A DNA stretch of 64,000 bases from Antedon mediterranea (GCF_964355755.1 NC_092678.1:13116922-13180921); one strand, 5' to 3'. Counted from the first letter of the stretch, positions 37,801-47,742 are shown. Notes: generated by a model not told the origin, from the sequence alone. Numbers and translations are program-made.

Positions 37801-40800
37801 TAATTTTCGAATAGATTCCAATATATTCATGGAATGAGCTACTGTTATTTTTTAAGTTTAATAATAAATTTCGTCATAATAATTTTTTTTCTCTATATAG
37901 GACGGAAACACCCCGCTGCATGAATACATGCGTTCAACAAATAAACCTACCTTAGAAGTGGTAAACTATCTCAGGAAACAAGGTGCTTCAATAACAGCAC
38001 AAAATAAGGTAATAGAATTAAGCTTGGTTCCCACTAGAACGTAACGCAAGGACGTAAACGCAACGCAAGCGTTTTAACCAATGACAAGCGAAGTTATAGA
38101 CAGTTAGCAATCACAAGCGAATAAGCCATCGCTTGTGATTCACTTGCGTTGCGTTACGTCCTTGCGTTGGGTCGCTAGTGGGAACCACGCTTTACGCATA
38201 TAACGTACGTATGATCTGCACCGCAAATATATCTTATCCACTTTATTTTGTATCATATTACCATTGATTGAGTTATTTAGAATTACTTGCTGCAATACTA
38301 TCTATATTATCTTATTTTAGGAACAAATGTAAGTAATTTTACCAATTCGATGTTTACCACTTCGAGTGAACATTTTGAAAACATTCAAAACACATACATA
38401 TGTGTCTTGGCTATACTAAAATAGCTTCCCAGTTGGCTACATCATAATCGGAGTTACCCTGGAACCATCAACTTCAACCAACAAACACATAAAAAGTTTA
38501 ATTACTAAAGATGGGAGCTTAGCAACGAGCCCAATTGATATTTTAAAGGAACAAATACAACATTTCGAAGGTTTATACGCAAAATTCTATTATAAACAAG
38601 CTTTCAGAAATAGAAAAAGAAAATTGTGAAGGTTACGTCACTATTGATGAATGTAAAAAGGCCATTTCAATGATGGAAAAAAATAAAACACCTGGATCGG
38701 ATGATCTAAGTGTTGAATTTTATGTGTTCTTTTGGAATAATATTAAACATTTAATTTGCGATGCGTTAAATGAAAGTTATAATTCTCAAGAATTATCCTT
38801 TTCGCAAAAACGAGGTGTAATCACCCTTTTGTTCAAGGATGGAGAAAGAGAAAATTTGAATAATTGGCGTCCCATTACCCTCTTAAACACCGATTACAAA
38901 ATTCTTGCACATGTATTAAGTAACAGACTTAAAATGGTTATTAAATCAATAGTAAGTTCAGACCAAAAAGGTTATATAAAAGGCCGTTTCGCTGGTGAAA
39001 ACATTCGGTTAATAGAAGACCTGCTTTATTATACAGAGTGTAATGATATCGAAGGGGCAATAATTACCGTAGATTTTAAGAAGGCTTTTGACTATATTAG
39101 TAGAGATTTTATGTTCAATGTTCTATAAACGTTTAACTTTGGAATGTTCTTTTGTAACTGGGTAAAAGTATTATACAATAACGTTGAATGGGTCACAGTT
39201 AACAATGGTTGGGTTTCAAACAATTTTAAAATGGAAAGAGGTATTAGACAAGGTTGTCCTCTATCTGCTCTGTTATTCATTTTAGTGGTTGAAGTAATGG
39301 CATCTAGAATAAGAAACAGAGATGACTATAAGGGTATTAAACTTCCAAATAATGAAAATAACATAGAATAAGCCAATTAGCCGATGATACTGTTTTGTAT
39401 GTTGGTAATGACAAAAGTATTAAGTCAGCAGTCAGTGTAATTGAACGTTTTTGTGAAGTATCTGGAATGACACTAAATAAAAAAAAAACCAATGTTTTTT
39501 GGATTGGTAAATGGAAGAACAGAATAGATAGACCTTTAGAATTAAATTGGGTAAAACACCCGATCAAAATTTAAGGCATATATGTAGGGTATAATACAGA
39601 AGAATGTACCAGAAAAAAACTGGGATGTTAAATTAATAGAGCTAGAAAAGACTTTAAAACAATGGAATGCTAGAAATCTCTCAATTTTTGGTAGAATAAT
39701 AATCCTGAAAAGTCTTGCACTATCTAAATTAACATATGCTGCAAATATCACTGATGTTCCAAAATATGTATATACACAAGTTACAAATCTAATATATAAT
39801 TTTATTTGGAACAATAAAAGGGAAAAGATAAAAAGAAAAACTATAATTGGTGATGTTGAGATGGGAAGCATTAAAATGCCTGATTTTACTCTTCATGTTA
39901 ACGCACTCATGTGTGGCTGGTTAAAAAGAATTATGAATGATAATGGTGCTAAATGGAAAAATATTCCAATGTATTATATTAAAAAAATATGTGATGTTAA
40001 TGTTTTACTTAATATGTCATGTTATAACATTATTGATGTTAATTCTGATAAAATTCCACTGTTTTACAAAAATATGATAAAAGCCTACATATTATAACAG
40101 AATCTCAAAAAAAAAACTTGAAACTTATAACGATATAATGAATGAGCAACTGTGGGGAAACCACTACGTTAAACTAAAAAAAAAATCGCTTTTCTACAAG
40201 CATTGGATTGACAGTGGCATTATCAGTATTAAAGACATTGTTAATAAGAAAACTTTTTTAACATCAAACGAAATACTGGTGAAACTACAATGTAAAACAA
40301 ACTGGTTAGTGTGCAAATACAAATGAGTATTTGTGCATTATTAAGGCAATACCAATTCAATGGAAACGTATTATTAAGGAGGTAGATATTTTCAATTGTG
40401 ATGATAATGATGAATTAGTTGGGACCAAGTATGAGATTAATACTACCAAACTAATATACTCATGGTTTGTGAAAGAATATTTCATTATTCCAATGTCACA
40501 ACTCAAATGGGAAGAGTACTTCAATGATAACAACATTGATTGGAAAACCTCTTAGTTACGGAAAGTATGTAAAATGAAAGATAAGAAACTAGCACAATTC
40601 AATTATAAGATGTTACATAGAATACTGCCTACCAACAAACGGCTGTATCAGTGGAAAGTTAAGGAAACACAAACGTGTGACAAATGTGGAGAAATTGAAA
40701 ATGAAAATCATTTGTTTTTTAGTTGTAGATTTATTCAGAAATATTGGAGGAAAATGCTTAGTATCTTTGTAAGTTTAAATCACAATAATATATCATTTAA

Positions 40801-43800
40801 ACAATTAATACTAGGAACGGGAGATAAGCTAATAGATTATATTTACACTTTTGCAGCATTTTCTATTTATAGAATAAAAATGTTATCTGCACTAAATAAG
40901 CCAGTGGGTAAATCTTTATGGAATTCATTTAAAAGCAATATGTTATATAACATTGAATGTGAAACATATAACAATAAAGAAACAAGTATAGAAAAATGGG
41001 TAGCTTTAAGAAATAAGATTATGATAATATAATTTCTAATTTGATACGATTAACCGAAAAAGAATTACAGTGATACGGGTTACTGTTGGTACTGAGCTAT
41101 TATTGTTTTTTTTTATCATGTATATAAATATATTGTATAATCCGGGTTGTAAAATGAAAACAAACAAATGAAAATGTGTGAACTATTTTAAAACGGGATA
41201 GATGATAATGATGATCCTGTCAAGTGTATAACAAAATATAAGAAAATTTATGAAAAAAGGAGTAATACAGAATTCATATATGTAAAAATGTTACTTATGA
41301 ACTGTAACGACATTTACAAGTTAAATAATACGATTTTATGTAATATGAGATAATATGAATGTGAATAAAAGTGGTGTTTGCGCCACAAAAGAGAAAAAAA
41401 AAAACTTCAAACAATATGTTCTAACCAAATTTAAAAAACCGCACAAATACACAATTGACGCGTATGCTTATAATGTGGGCTGAAATTGTTTAGTACGCAA
41501 ATTACGTAGATATTTGATATACTTTTATGTTTATAGGAAGGAAAAACAGCAGTATCTGTTTTAGAAGAAAATGCGCAGATAGAACAAACAGAAAAACACA
41601 TGATTTTAGAATATTTTGACAGTAAGTTAAAAATACCATATCAAACTAAATTAAAGTATATTTAAATTTAAAGTTTTACATACAACCATGAATTTGTAAA
41701 CCTAAATGATACATGTATGTTATGCGTTTTTTTAATTATTTATAATTAGAACTGCTAGTTCCTCCAGAAATATTTGCCATGGGTAAAGAGGCTATTAAGA
41801 TATATAAAGATGAATTGAAAGATGGTAAAATTGCAGTTGTGAATTCAAGATGTATGTTTCTTGGAAAGGAAGGTGCTGGCAAGACAAGCTGCGTAAAGTC
41901 CATGCTTAGAGAGAGGTAAACAAAATACAAATTACACAAATTAACATCTTACCCTACTGAAAGAAAACGAAATAAAATAAAATATAAAACATATTAGGCT
42001 AATATTTTTAATCAATTATTTCAATGTAAATATATACGTGTATTATGTTTACTAATGGTTATAATATACAGATTTTTTTTATTTTTTTTTAATTGTGTAT
42101 TTGTATCAACTAGTTTGATAATTTAAATTCGTGTTGGATGTAATGGATAAAAGTATTTTGTTTTAACGTCAACGTACATGTTTACAATAGATTCAACCCC
42201 AATGAACCATCGACGGATGGTATAGTTACAGCCACCGTGTTTAAAGCAACTGGAGAGAGTAAATGGAAGAAGATTAAAGAGGAAAACGGTAAAGATAATG
42301 TGATTACTCAAACTCTAAATGTTTGTCTTACGTTATCATCATTATTTATATTTCTTTAAAATTGATAACATCTGTATCTGGAATTTTGGAATTGTTTAAA
42401 AGACATCACACGGTAATAGGCATACAGGTTAAAATTAATTCCTTTCTCATAAACTCCTAACAATAACTTTTTATGCGATACCGTATTAATTCTTTGCCAA
42501 TTTGTTTATTTGTACAGATACTGAGCTAACCAAGAAAATTCGTAAAAATGCATTAGTGAAGAGAGTTGACAACGAGTTAAAACAGGGTATGTACAAAAAA
42601 AATAATTGAACCTTGTTTAACACTTGAATGCATCATTCACCTTTCATTTATAAATGATGATAAACGAGACTGTAGATTCGATATTGTGGAATAAAACAAT
42701 ACCCTAGACGATAGTATAAAAATGCTGAAATTCAACAGTTTTATTTACGATCACCATGAGATAAAAAATTACATGATTAATATCAATTTAAAATATTAAA
42801 AACATTAAACATTAGACATTAAAAAGTTACAAATAAAAAGTACCGGCAATAGTAAATTATAGGATAGGATTTAAATAAAAAATGACATAATATAAAGAGG
42901 GTAAAATAGATTTACAATAATGATGGGTAATGCTTCTATTGTATCGCTCGAAAATATGATTTCATTATTTTTACAGCTGCAATATGTTCTCTCGATTTCG
43001 TTTTGTCGACATTATATTTTTTTCTCAACATCATTTCATTTCATGTTATTTTCGTGACCTTAAAAAAAAATAATTATTTGTAATATAAGTTTGAAATATA
43101 AGACTTCTCTCGAATAATTTCTTTTTATTTTATTAACATTTGAAAAAAAAACAAGCATCCGTGAAAACCCCGGACAGCAGATTAAATTATTTTTTTGTGT
43201 TTTTGTTTTATCCTGTAATAGAAATCAGTGAAAACCGAAGCTCCTTGAAAAAAATTAAAGATTTTGTAAGAAGTAAAATAGGAAAAGATGATTCAGAGAG
43301 CATTCCAAATGAAATAACTAGCATATGGGACTACGCTGGTCAATTGGACTACTTCATAACACACAGGGTATGCTTATCAATATGTCAATTATTAAAATAA
43401 GTAGCATACTAACGTGTGTAAACAGGATGTACATTGCATTTGACATTATCCTTAACATCAGATAGGCGTAATGTCGATATTACTGTTACCAAAATTGTAT
43501 ATCCATACCAGCCTATTTTCTGCCGTAACGTAACCATTCCATTCAATATGATTAATAATTCTTCATTATTATACTATATCGTGGTCAACACAAGCTTAAT
43601 GACAAACACATGTAAATGTTATGAAATCTTTGACTATGTAAAAATGCTATTATATACATATTAGGTTACGTAAATATTGCTGTAAATATTTTTCAAAACG
43701 TAGTTTGCTTTGTCTTAACTGCAATGAAACGATTATAATATGTACCATTTTAACATTAATCAGTTTACATATACTCGTCTCAGAATACAATATTTCCGAT

Positions 43801-46279
43801 AGCATTGCGTCGACAAATGATATGATATAGTCAAATATACATATAAATTCAACGCCAAAAATATGCGAAAGATGTTCAGAAGGAACTTTAAAGCAGAAAA
43901 TAATGAAAATTCTCGTATTCATAATTATTACATTTCAGATATATTCTAATTGTCGTTTTGGCGATTGAAGCATTCTCCGTCATAATCGATCCTCATAGTT
44001 GCCAAAAATATCATAGACCACCATGCACCTACCATAAACAAGATCTTAGTAACAAGGCCATATACATGGCTGCAGTCGCGTGCTCAAGTTAGTGTTTACC
44101 GACCAACCGACATATACCCCTTTTACACCACCAAGCTTATAACAAACCCGTGTTGTGTCTGCATACATTTCCTTTTCACACCTGATTCATAAAACGGGGA
44201 TGACACGGGTTGCGTGTATTTACGCTGCAAAATACCAACCCATGTAAATGTTCTAGATCAATCGAAATATCTCCCTCTCACGCATGAAGAGACGCCATAG
44301 TAACGGTTTGCTGATAATACCTCCCACAATTTTGTTTTATGGCAATACACACACAAATTACGTCTACTCGGGAAGAATAATATCTTGAAATAAAAATGAA
44401 TAACAAATAACAATAAGTTTTAATTATTAAATAAGCGAATAAACAAAATCAATCTTATCCTAATTTTATTTAAATTAGATACTATAGTGGGCGAGGATAG
44501 TAAACAAACGAGTAAAGATACGCTGAGCGTTTTACACCGCAAACACAGGTTCATCCTGGGTGCGTCTCCCGGGTTGACTTGAGGGAGAATGCTCCAACCG
44601 CCCCAAAATGAGATTCCAAAAATCATTATATCCTACATGAATTGTCTGTGTTTTGTTCAGTTTTTCCTCACAAATACAGTATCGTACTGCGTTGCGTTTA
44701 GTGCGTTGGATAAATTAGACGAACAAGCTAAAATACGAGATCCAGCATTGGTAAGTTTACTAAGTTAGATTATGCTATTATATTAAAATGTAATATTAAT
44801 AGTTTAATAATAATGTACGTTGGCTATGTTATACAATAATAGTATAATATCCTTTTAAATCCATTTTACATTTAAATTTAGGGTCCGTTAGGATTGACTA
44901 ATTTGGACATAATTCTGTTCTGGGTAAGGTCAGTATATGAACATACTGTGGCACAATATGCTTCAGGAAACACCATTTCAATTGATGGCAAAGTGATAAA
45001 ATCGCCTCCCATCAGTTTGGTTGCTACTCATATAGACAAATTGCCAGGGAGAAGAACATCAGAAAAGCTGAAAGAGGTAATAGCCACAATAAAATAGACA
45101 GATAGAAATATAAATAGATATTGATTATTTCTGTCTACTAGATTATAACAGTGTTTTAATGAAGTAGCAGTATGTAAATACATAATTAATATACAGGTAC
45201 TATAAAGAGCAATGGTCCTAACGTTGAGTATTACAACATGCATAAATATTATACTATAATATAAAAACAAAATTCCTGCTGGCTTTTTTTTGGGAGAAAA
45301 ACAAAGTGTATACATTTGTGAGTCGTTAAAAATCATCAATACATACTGTTATACGTTTGATTAACGGTTTCACAAGACAATTGAAATATTAGGCAAACAT
45401 CTATCACATCAATAAAAATAATAATACCATAAAAAAAGTGTAAGTAAGTAATGATTAGTGCCGGGATTAGTGCTTCAACAAACACAAAAGTGTATAATGA
45501 TATTATGATAAGAAAATTATAGGTGTTTAAATGAATGGTTTGTGTTGCAGGCTATGTACTAAATTGGACAGCCAACTGTTTATCGACATGTTTTTAGACT
45601 TATAGCTTGAATAGTGTGTGTCCGCAAATATATCTTTCTCACAAAGTGTTTCAATTCAATTGTAGTATTGAACCGTATTTACTGTATTATGTAAATATTC
45701 AACCAAACGGTTACATTGGGTTTTTTCAGTATTGACACGACCGTGGTTGTAGGCATAGTATGTATAGACATAGGACATCTCACGTAATATCAGTTATTTA
45801 GCTTCGTATCATCTGGACCGCTATGCAGTGCATGTAGGCTTACATACGATTTCTCATTTAAAAATATTAATCCACTGAAACATTGAACATTGAATTTTGA
45901 ATTGACAGACTTTAGCAGTAGGTATGGTTGGCAACATTAAACACACACTGCAATATATTACAGTTAAAAGGTATTCATTTTTTATAAACGTAAACTGTAA
46001 CAATATAAATACAGGTACTGTTATTATTTGAAGGTTCAGAATATGTATCAGACCATTTTTGCTAAAATGGAAAGAATGGAATATGCCGAGCATGTAGATC
46101 GTGAAATGTACATGGTCAACAACACGGTGAAATCACACGAAGGTATTGAGAAACTTAAGAGAAACGTTGTGAAATACATGGATGTAATAGGGACGAAGGT
46201 AATTCCTCTAAAGTGGCTTGATTTTCAGGAAAGATTGCAACAAATTGGAAAAACAAGACTGTGCATTACATTTAATGAG
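28770..46279 (+). CDS. Ankyrin-Roc-COR protein gene, 14 exons, both ends missing
   Basis: Exons: 28770-28874, 29367-29471, 32324-32428, 36577-36681, 36919-37029, 37901-38008, 41537-41621, 41750-41915, 42191-42288, 42518-42586, 43222-43367, 44661-44750, 44882-45076, 46034-46279. They join without a stop to 1734 nt (578 codons). Six ANK repeats come first (residues 1-213), then a linker, a Roc GTPase domain with P-loop, DYAGQ and THID motifs, and the start of a COR domain. Roc-COR proteins are cytoplasmic, dimerising GTPases; ANK repeats bind proteins. All ANK exons are phase 0-0, so gain or loss keeps the frame. No initiator, upstream domain, COR end, kinase or death domain was found, so it may be incomplete here or a truncated gene. 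The introns are crowded with transposons. Confidence 0.88.
29367..29471 (+). CDS. ANK exon 2
   Basis: Bounded by CTATAG and GTAATA, phase 0-0, 35 residues starting DGNSPLHEYMRSNEPALDVV. Its downstream intron holds a Helitron 30 bp after the donor. Confidence 0.9.
29502..30940 (-). mobile_element. Non-autonomous Helitron, copy A
   Basis: Read on the minus strand it starts TCTATATATAAATTTACG and ends with a hairpin (GATGGTACGC/GCGTACCATC) and CTAG. The host bases are A before and T after. The same intron in the preceding unit (28,875-28,925) and at 60,291-60,345 lacks the insert and reads ATATGATTACACC. No Rep/helicase frame; a 77-codon frame at 29498-29731 shows no family motif. Confidence 0.95.
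31083..31279. mobile_element. Harbinger-like MITE, copy 1
   Basis: TIR AGCTTGGTTCCCACTAG, inverted at the right end, with CGTAACGCAAGGACGTAA-type subterminal sequence. Right flank TTA; left flank TAA where the empty paralogue has TTA, so one base has changed since a 3-bp duplication. The centre is a long hairpin (TTCACAAGCGAATAAGCCAT). Confidence 0.85.
31540..31580 (+). other. Junction where an ANK unit lost its exon
   Basis: Sequence that normally lies upstream of an ANK exon (CAATAACATTTAAGTATAC) is joined directly to sequence that normally lies downstream of one (ATTGATTGAGTTATTT). The exon and its splice sites are absent while both intron halves remain. Confidence 0.7.
31622..31980 (+). 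mobile_element. 5S-rRNA-derived SINE (SINE3 type)
   Basis: 31622-31740 is a recognisable 5S rRNA copy: ACCACGTTGAAACACCGGTT, GATCACCGAAGTTAAGCGAC and the box C region CTTGGATGGGATAC. A body of about 240 bp follows, ending GTGTTGGTTTCGATTGAATA and an AAATA-type tail. That tail is shared with the LINE fragment at 13176-13569. Internal 5S promoter boxes would allow RNA polymerase III transcription. It sits in the intron between ANK exons 2 and 3. Confidence 0.93.
32324..32428 (+). CDS. ANK exon 3
   Basis: Bounded by TTATAG and GTAACT, phase 0-0, 35 residues starting DGNNLLHEYMRSNKPTLKIV. The usual TPLH is NLLH, and the tail ends SAPNK instead of SALNK. Confidence 0.88.
32445..32960 (+). pseudogene. 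LINE ORF2 fragment before the reverse-transcriptase core
   Basis: Broken frames include REELKRVQKEL, NDMKKVWTGMR and, at 32,805-32,900, FELFRKLKHSKAPTPDSIQS, which corresponds to the KAPGPDGI motif at the start of LINE reverse transcriptases. Several stops and frameshifts. It may belong to the same insertion as the fragment at 33.65 kb, but the region between is unrecognised. Confidence 0.65.
33110..33230. repeat. Degenerate TTAAGCGACCACC-type repeats
   Basis: Irregular copies of CTTAAGCGACCACTACCCC and CTTGTAAGCGTCCATCAC. Related-looking sequence occurs at 51,260-51,360 and 51,510-51,560. Confidence 0.45.
33650..34464 (+). pseudogene. LINE reverse transcriptase, mutated active site and frameshift
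   Basis: Frames read QFGINGTLFSWFKSYLGGRL, then SGVPQGSILASLLFNIFVNE, then MFAEDLKIYK. The catalytic FADD is changed to FAED. A frameshift at about 34,080 separates this from a C-terminal part (34,090-34,460) with RKAKRLLGLMWRNCKHFSPY and a THNKFLRF motif. Inactive. It sits in the intron before ANK exon 4, and probably ends with the AATAAA-containing 3' region at 36,227-36,545. Confidence 0.88.
34465..36219 (+). mobile_element. Dispersed repeat with direct GTCGGTCTGTCGG ends, copy 1
   Basis: Starts TTTTTAGTCG, then a CTATAGTTCACTATGTCGG block and GTCGGTC tracts, then a body with GCGTACGCGCGC-type motifs. A second copy of the start block (36,091-36,185) forms the end, so the ends are direct repeats. 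Homologous to 62,215-63,066; copy 1 differs by an 839-bp insertion. Class unknown. Confidence 0.75.
35196..36034. mobile_element. AGAGAG-TIR element copy B (ISL2EU-like), AT duplication in AATT target
   Basis: TIR AGAGAGAAATGGCGAACCG and its inverse. AT flanks at 35194-35195 and 36035-36036. The homologous repeat at 62.93 kb shows the empty site CGTCGAATTGG, which fixes the duplication as exactly AT. Confidence 0.9.
36227..36545 (+). other. Probable LINE 3' end, separated by a later insertion
   Basis: AT-rich sequence ending GGCTTGAAATAAAGAATTAA, a polyadenylation-type end, directly before the intron homology preceding exon 4. It may continue the LINE at 33.65-34.46 kb across the inserted repeat. 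Confidence 0.5.
36577..36681 (+). CDS. ANK exon 4
   Basis: Bounded by TTCACAG and GTAATT, phase 0-0, 35 residues starting NGYTPINIYLDRGDVKLEIL. More diverged than exons 1-3 and 6, with TPIN in place of TPLH. Confidence 0.85.
36919..37029 (+). CDS. ANK exon 5
   Basis: Preceded by a T-run and TAG, followed by GTAAAG, phase 0-0, 37 residues starting EGSNALHIHLSGRYVKPTLE. A decayed paralogue with matching intron lies at 59,142-59,245. Confidence 0.88.
37901..38008 (+). CDS. ANK exon 6
   Basis: Bounded by CTATATAG and GTAATA, phase 0-0, 36 residues starting DGNTPLHEYMRSTNKPTLEV, one residue longer than its relatives. The next intron carries a Harbinger-like MITE and a Tx1/L1-like LINE. Confidence 0.9.
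38021..38191. mobile_element. Harbinger-like MITE, copy 2
   Basis: Same TIR (AGCTTGGTTCCCACTAG) and subterminal sequence as copy 1, shortened in the central hairpin. Perfect TTA on both sides (38018-38020, 38192-38194). Confidence 0.88.
38478..41402 (+). mobile_element. Tx1/L1-like LINE, 5'-truncated
   Basis: AACTTCAA flanks both ends (38470-38477, 41403-41410). Carries most of ORF2 from just before the reverse transcriptase, a 3' untranslated region and a poly-A tail. It lies in the intron between ANK exon 6 and the linker exon, in the gene's orientation. The fragment at 10773-11257 is a shorter copy of the same subfamily. Confidence 0.92.
38670..41032 (+). pseudogene. Tx1/L1-like ORF2 protein, frameshifted
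   Basis: Pieces in order: NKTPGSDDLSVEFYVFFW, SQKRGVITLLFKDG, NNWRPITLLNTDYKILA, KGRFAGENIRLIEDL, VDFKKAFDYISRDF (motif A), RGIRQGCPLSALLFILVVEV (motif B), then ADDTVLYVGND in another frame near 39,383-39,415 (motif C, intact). The C-terminal zinc knuckle CDKCGEIENENHLFFSC is at about 40,675-40,730. At least four frameshifts or stops (about 39,128, 39,371, 39,570, 40,097-40,140, 40,555) inactivate it. Confidence 0.92.
41537..41621 (+). CDS. Linker exon between ANK and Roc
   Basis: Bounded by TTATAG and GTAAGT; 85 nt, phase 0 in and 1 out. Starts EGKTAVSVLEENAQIEQTEK, the degenerate first half of an ANK repeat, which caps the array. Confidence 0.85.
41750..41915 (+). CDS. Roc exon 1 with P-loop
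   Basis: Bounded by ATTAG and GTAAAC, phase 1 in, 2 out. Contains SRCMFLGKEGAGKTSCVKSM, a full GxxxxGKT/S nucleotide-binding P-loop preceded by a hydrophobic strand. Confidence 0.93.
42191..42288 (+). CDS. Roc exon 2
   Basis: Bounded by ACAATAG and GTAAAG, phase 2 in, 1 out. Encodes NPNEPSTDGIVTATVF; the STDGI segment is the usual Roc switch I region. Confidence 0.9.
42518..42586 (+). CDS. Roc exon 3 (insert region)
   Basis: Bounded by TGTACAG and GTATGT, phase 1 in, 1 out. A basic helical stretch containing TKKIRKNALVKRVDNELKQ. No motif; included because phases match and splice sites are good. Confidence 0.78.
42600..43220. other. Intron, no feature recognised
   Basis: AT-rich intron between Roc exons 3 and 4. 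A frame starting at 43,140 runs into exon 4 but lacks coding character before the TAG acceptor. Confidence 0.5.
43222..43367 (+). CDS. Roc exon 4 with DxxGQ
   Basis: Bounded by AATAG and GTATGC, phase 1 in, 0 out. Ends with TSIWDYAGQLDYFITHR; DYAGQ is the G3 motif that contacts the gamma phosphate and Mg2+. Confidence 0.93.
43368..44660. other. Intron, no gene recognised
   Basis: Intron between Roc exons 4 and 5. Around 44,150-44,580 the sequence is less AT-rich and carries possible MITE-like stretches (ACCCGTGTTGTGTCTG, CGTCTCCCGGGTTGACTTGA), but no clear TIR was found. Confidence 0.4.
44661..44750 (+). CDS. Roc exon 5
   Basis: Bounded by TTGTTCAG and GTAAGT, phase 0-0, 30 residues starting FFLTNTVSYCVAFSALDKLD, the strand after G3 that in Roc domains usually reads FLT...YLVVF. 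A downstream AG (ATACAG) would give stops, so this acceptor was chosen. Confidence 0.85.
44882..45076 (+). CDS. Roc exon 6 with THID
   Basis: Bounded by AATTTAG and GTAATA, phase 0-0, 65 residues. Contains ILFWVRSVYEHTV and SLVATHIDKL; THID is the G4 guanine-specificity motif. Confidence 0.92.
45077..46033. other. Intron before the COR exon, nothing recognised
   Basis: AT-rich; short frames on both strands show no family signature. Confidence 0.5.
46034..46279 (+). CDS. COR domain, first exon
   Basis: Acceptor TTTGAAG and donor GTAAAT, phase 0-0, 82 residues. Contains VIPLKWLDFQERLQ, the early COR signature (a proline then a W and F/E pair), followed by an acidic donor-proximal end. An upstream AG (ACAG at 46,015) gives a stop and was rejected. 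The rest of COR was not found in the window. Confidence 0.82.
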
Positions 46280-46319
46280 GTAAATCTTGATTGTGCTTTC
46301 ATGGTATAATAGCAATATC

Positions 46320-46884
46320 TATTTTGCTACTCGGAGACTGCGGCAATTAACAAACTCATAGAATAATAAATAAAGACGCATACAACATAAGTTCTGGCTT
46401 AAATAGTTTAATTAGTAAATGAACATTCACCCATGTAAAACTGCACATAAAAGTCATAAGCAAATATAAGTTATATAGCAATAATTTTCCAATTCTAAGT
46501 AAGCACAACAGGGATGCTCAGAGAAAAATAGCCCTATTGCCATAAGTGTCATAATATTGGGCGGGAGGGAGGGAAAATTGTCTTCAACTTAATGTGATCG
46601 TGTTAAAAGAGAGGATGCTTGATCAAAGAGGTCGAAAACCCGCCCTCTCCGTTCTCAAAATAGAATTGTGTTTCCAACCCAATTCTTGATTTTTGCTACT
46701 CGGAGACTGCGGCAATTAACACACTCATAGAATAATAAATAAAGACGCATACAACATAAGTTCTGGCTTAAATAGTTTAATTAGTAAATGAACATTCACC
46801 CATGTAAAACTGCACATAAAAGTCATAAGCAAATATAAGTTATATAGCAATAATTTTCCAATTCTAAGTAAGCACAACAGGGAT
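46320..46884. repeat. 190-bp direct duplication
   Basis: 46,320-46,515 (from TTTGCTACTCGGAGACTGCG) recurs almost unchanged at 46,694-46,896. A unique stretch with GGGCGGGAGGGAGGG lies between. Confidence 0.9.
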
Positions 46885-46962
46885 GCTCAGAGAAAAATAG
46901 CCCGCGGCAGGTGCCAAGGCACCGCCAAGAGCAGCCCACCAAAGAGCAGGAAACAAGGCAGA

Positions 46963-47190
46963 ATGTTCACTTACTCGCATGAAACTGAGATAAAAAAAAA
47001 CAACCAGGACTCCCTGGAAGAGTCTCCAAAGAGACTGATAGGTACAAAAATCACAATTAATACAACGATGCTCCCCATGAAAGTATACGCAGATACTTCA
47101 TGGCAGTATGTTGAGCATCAGCACCTTCCACCCAAGGCTAATCCAAGGGCTCCACTACCGTGCACTGCAATGGGAGCAAAGTTGTACTAA
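46963..47190 (+). CDS. Unrecognised 75-codon reading frame
   Basis: Directly follows the second duplicated block. The frame is open upstream to about 46,902. It is Pro/Lys-rich in its second half (HQHLPPKANPRAPLPC). No domain recognised; it could be a transposon remnant. No splice or polyadenylation evidence. Confidence 0.25.
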   Translation: MFTYSHETEIKKNNQDSLEESPKRLIGTKITINTTMLPMKVYADTSWQYVEHQHLPPKANPRAPLPCTAMGAKLY

Positions 47191-47499
47191 CACATCGCCA
47201 ATAAACAATACTGACAGAAAAAACAAAAACGCATGGATGTGAGTTATAATGTAAATGTAGATTTTTATTATGTTGTTGAAAATTCGTAGAAATATAAATT
47301 ATTCAAAAAAATACAATGATACAGCTGGCCACCTCTTGAACTTGATGAGGGAAATCCCTGTTTTCAGTTTTTGACCGCCCATTTGGAGATCTAAAAGTAT
47401 GATGCTTTTTGATTGGAGTTTCCGTAACAACCTGAGGTGATTGTCAATTAGATTGCCAAGGGCTTTAGGTTGTCAACAAATCATGTCCCAGGTTAAGAT

Positions 47500-47742
47500 A
47501 AAATATGATAAGATAAATCTTTATTGTCATGAACACAACAAGGCGAGCATGAAATTGGTTTTCCTTGATGCTTAAAAACACATACAATATATAAAACATT
47601 AAAAATATCAATACAATACATTAAAAATATATACAGTTGTAAACAAGTAAAACAAACTATCTTTGAAATGTTGAGTTGGAAACATGAATAGAGTTGTGGA
47701 CGATGTCTAGAACAGAATTAGTGACCTTACAGAAACTTTTTA
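47500..47742 (-). mobile_element. LINE 3'-end remnant
   Basis: ATAAATCTTTATTGTCATGA near 47,515 is, read on the minus strand, the kind of 3' terminus seen in L2/CR1-like LINEs. No coding part remains. Confidence 0.4.

Noticed and set aside
43140-43221. 5' extension of Roc exon 4 in the open frame from 43,140
   Set aside because: The TAG acceptor at 43,219-43,221 gives the phase needed to join exon 3; the extension is Lys/Phe-rich intron-like sequence.
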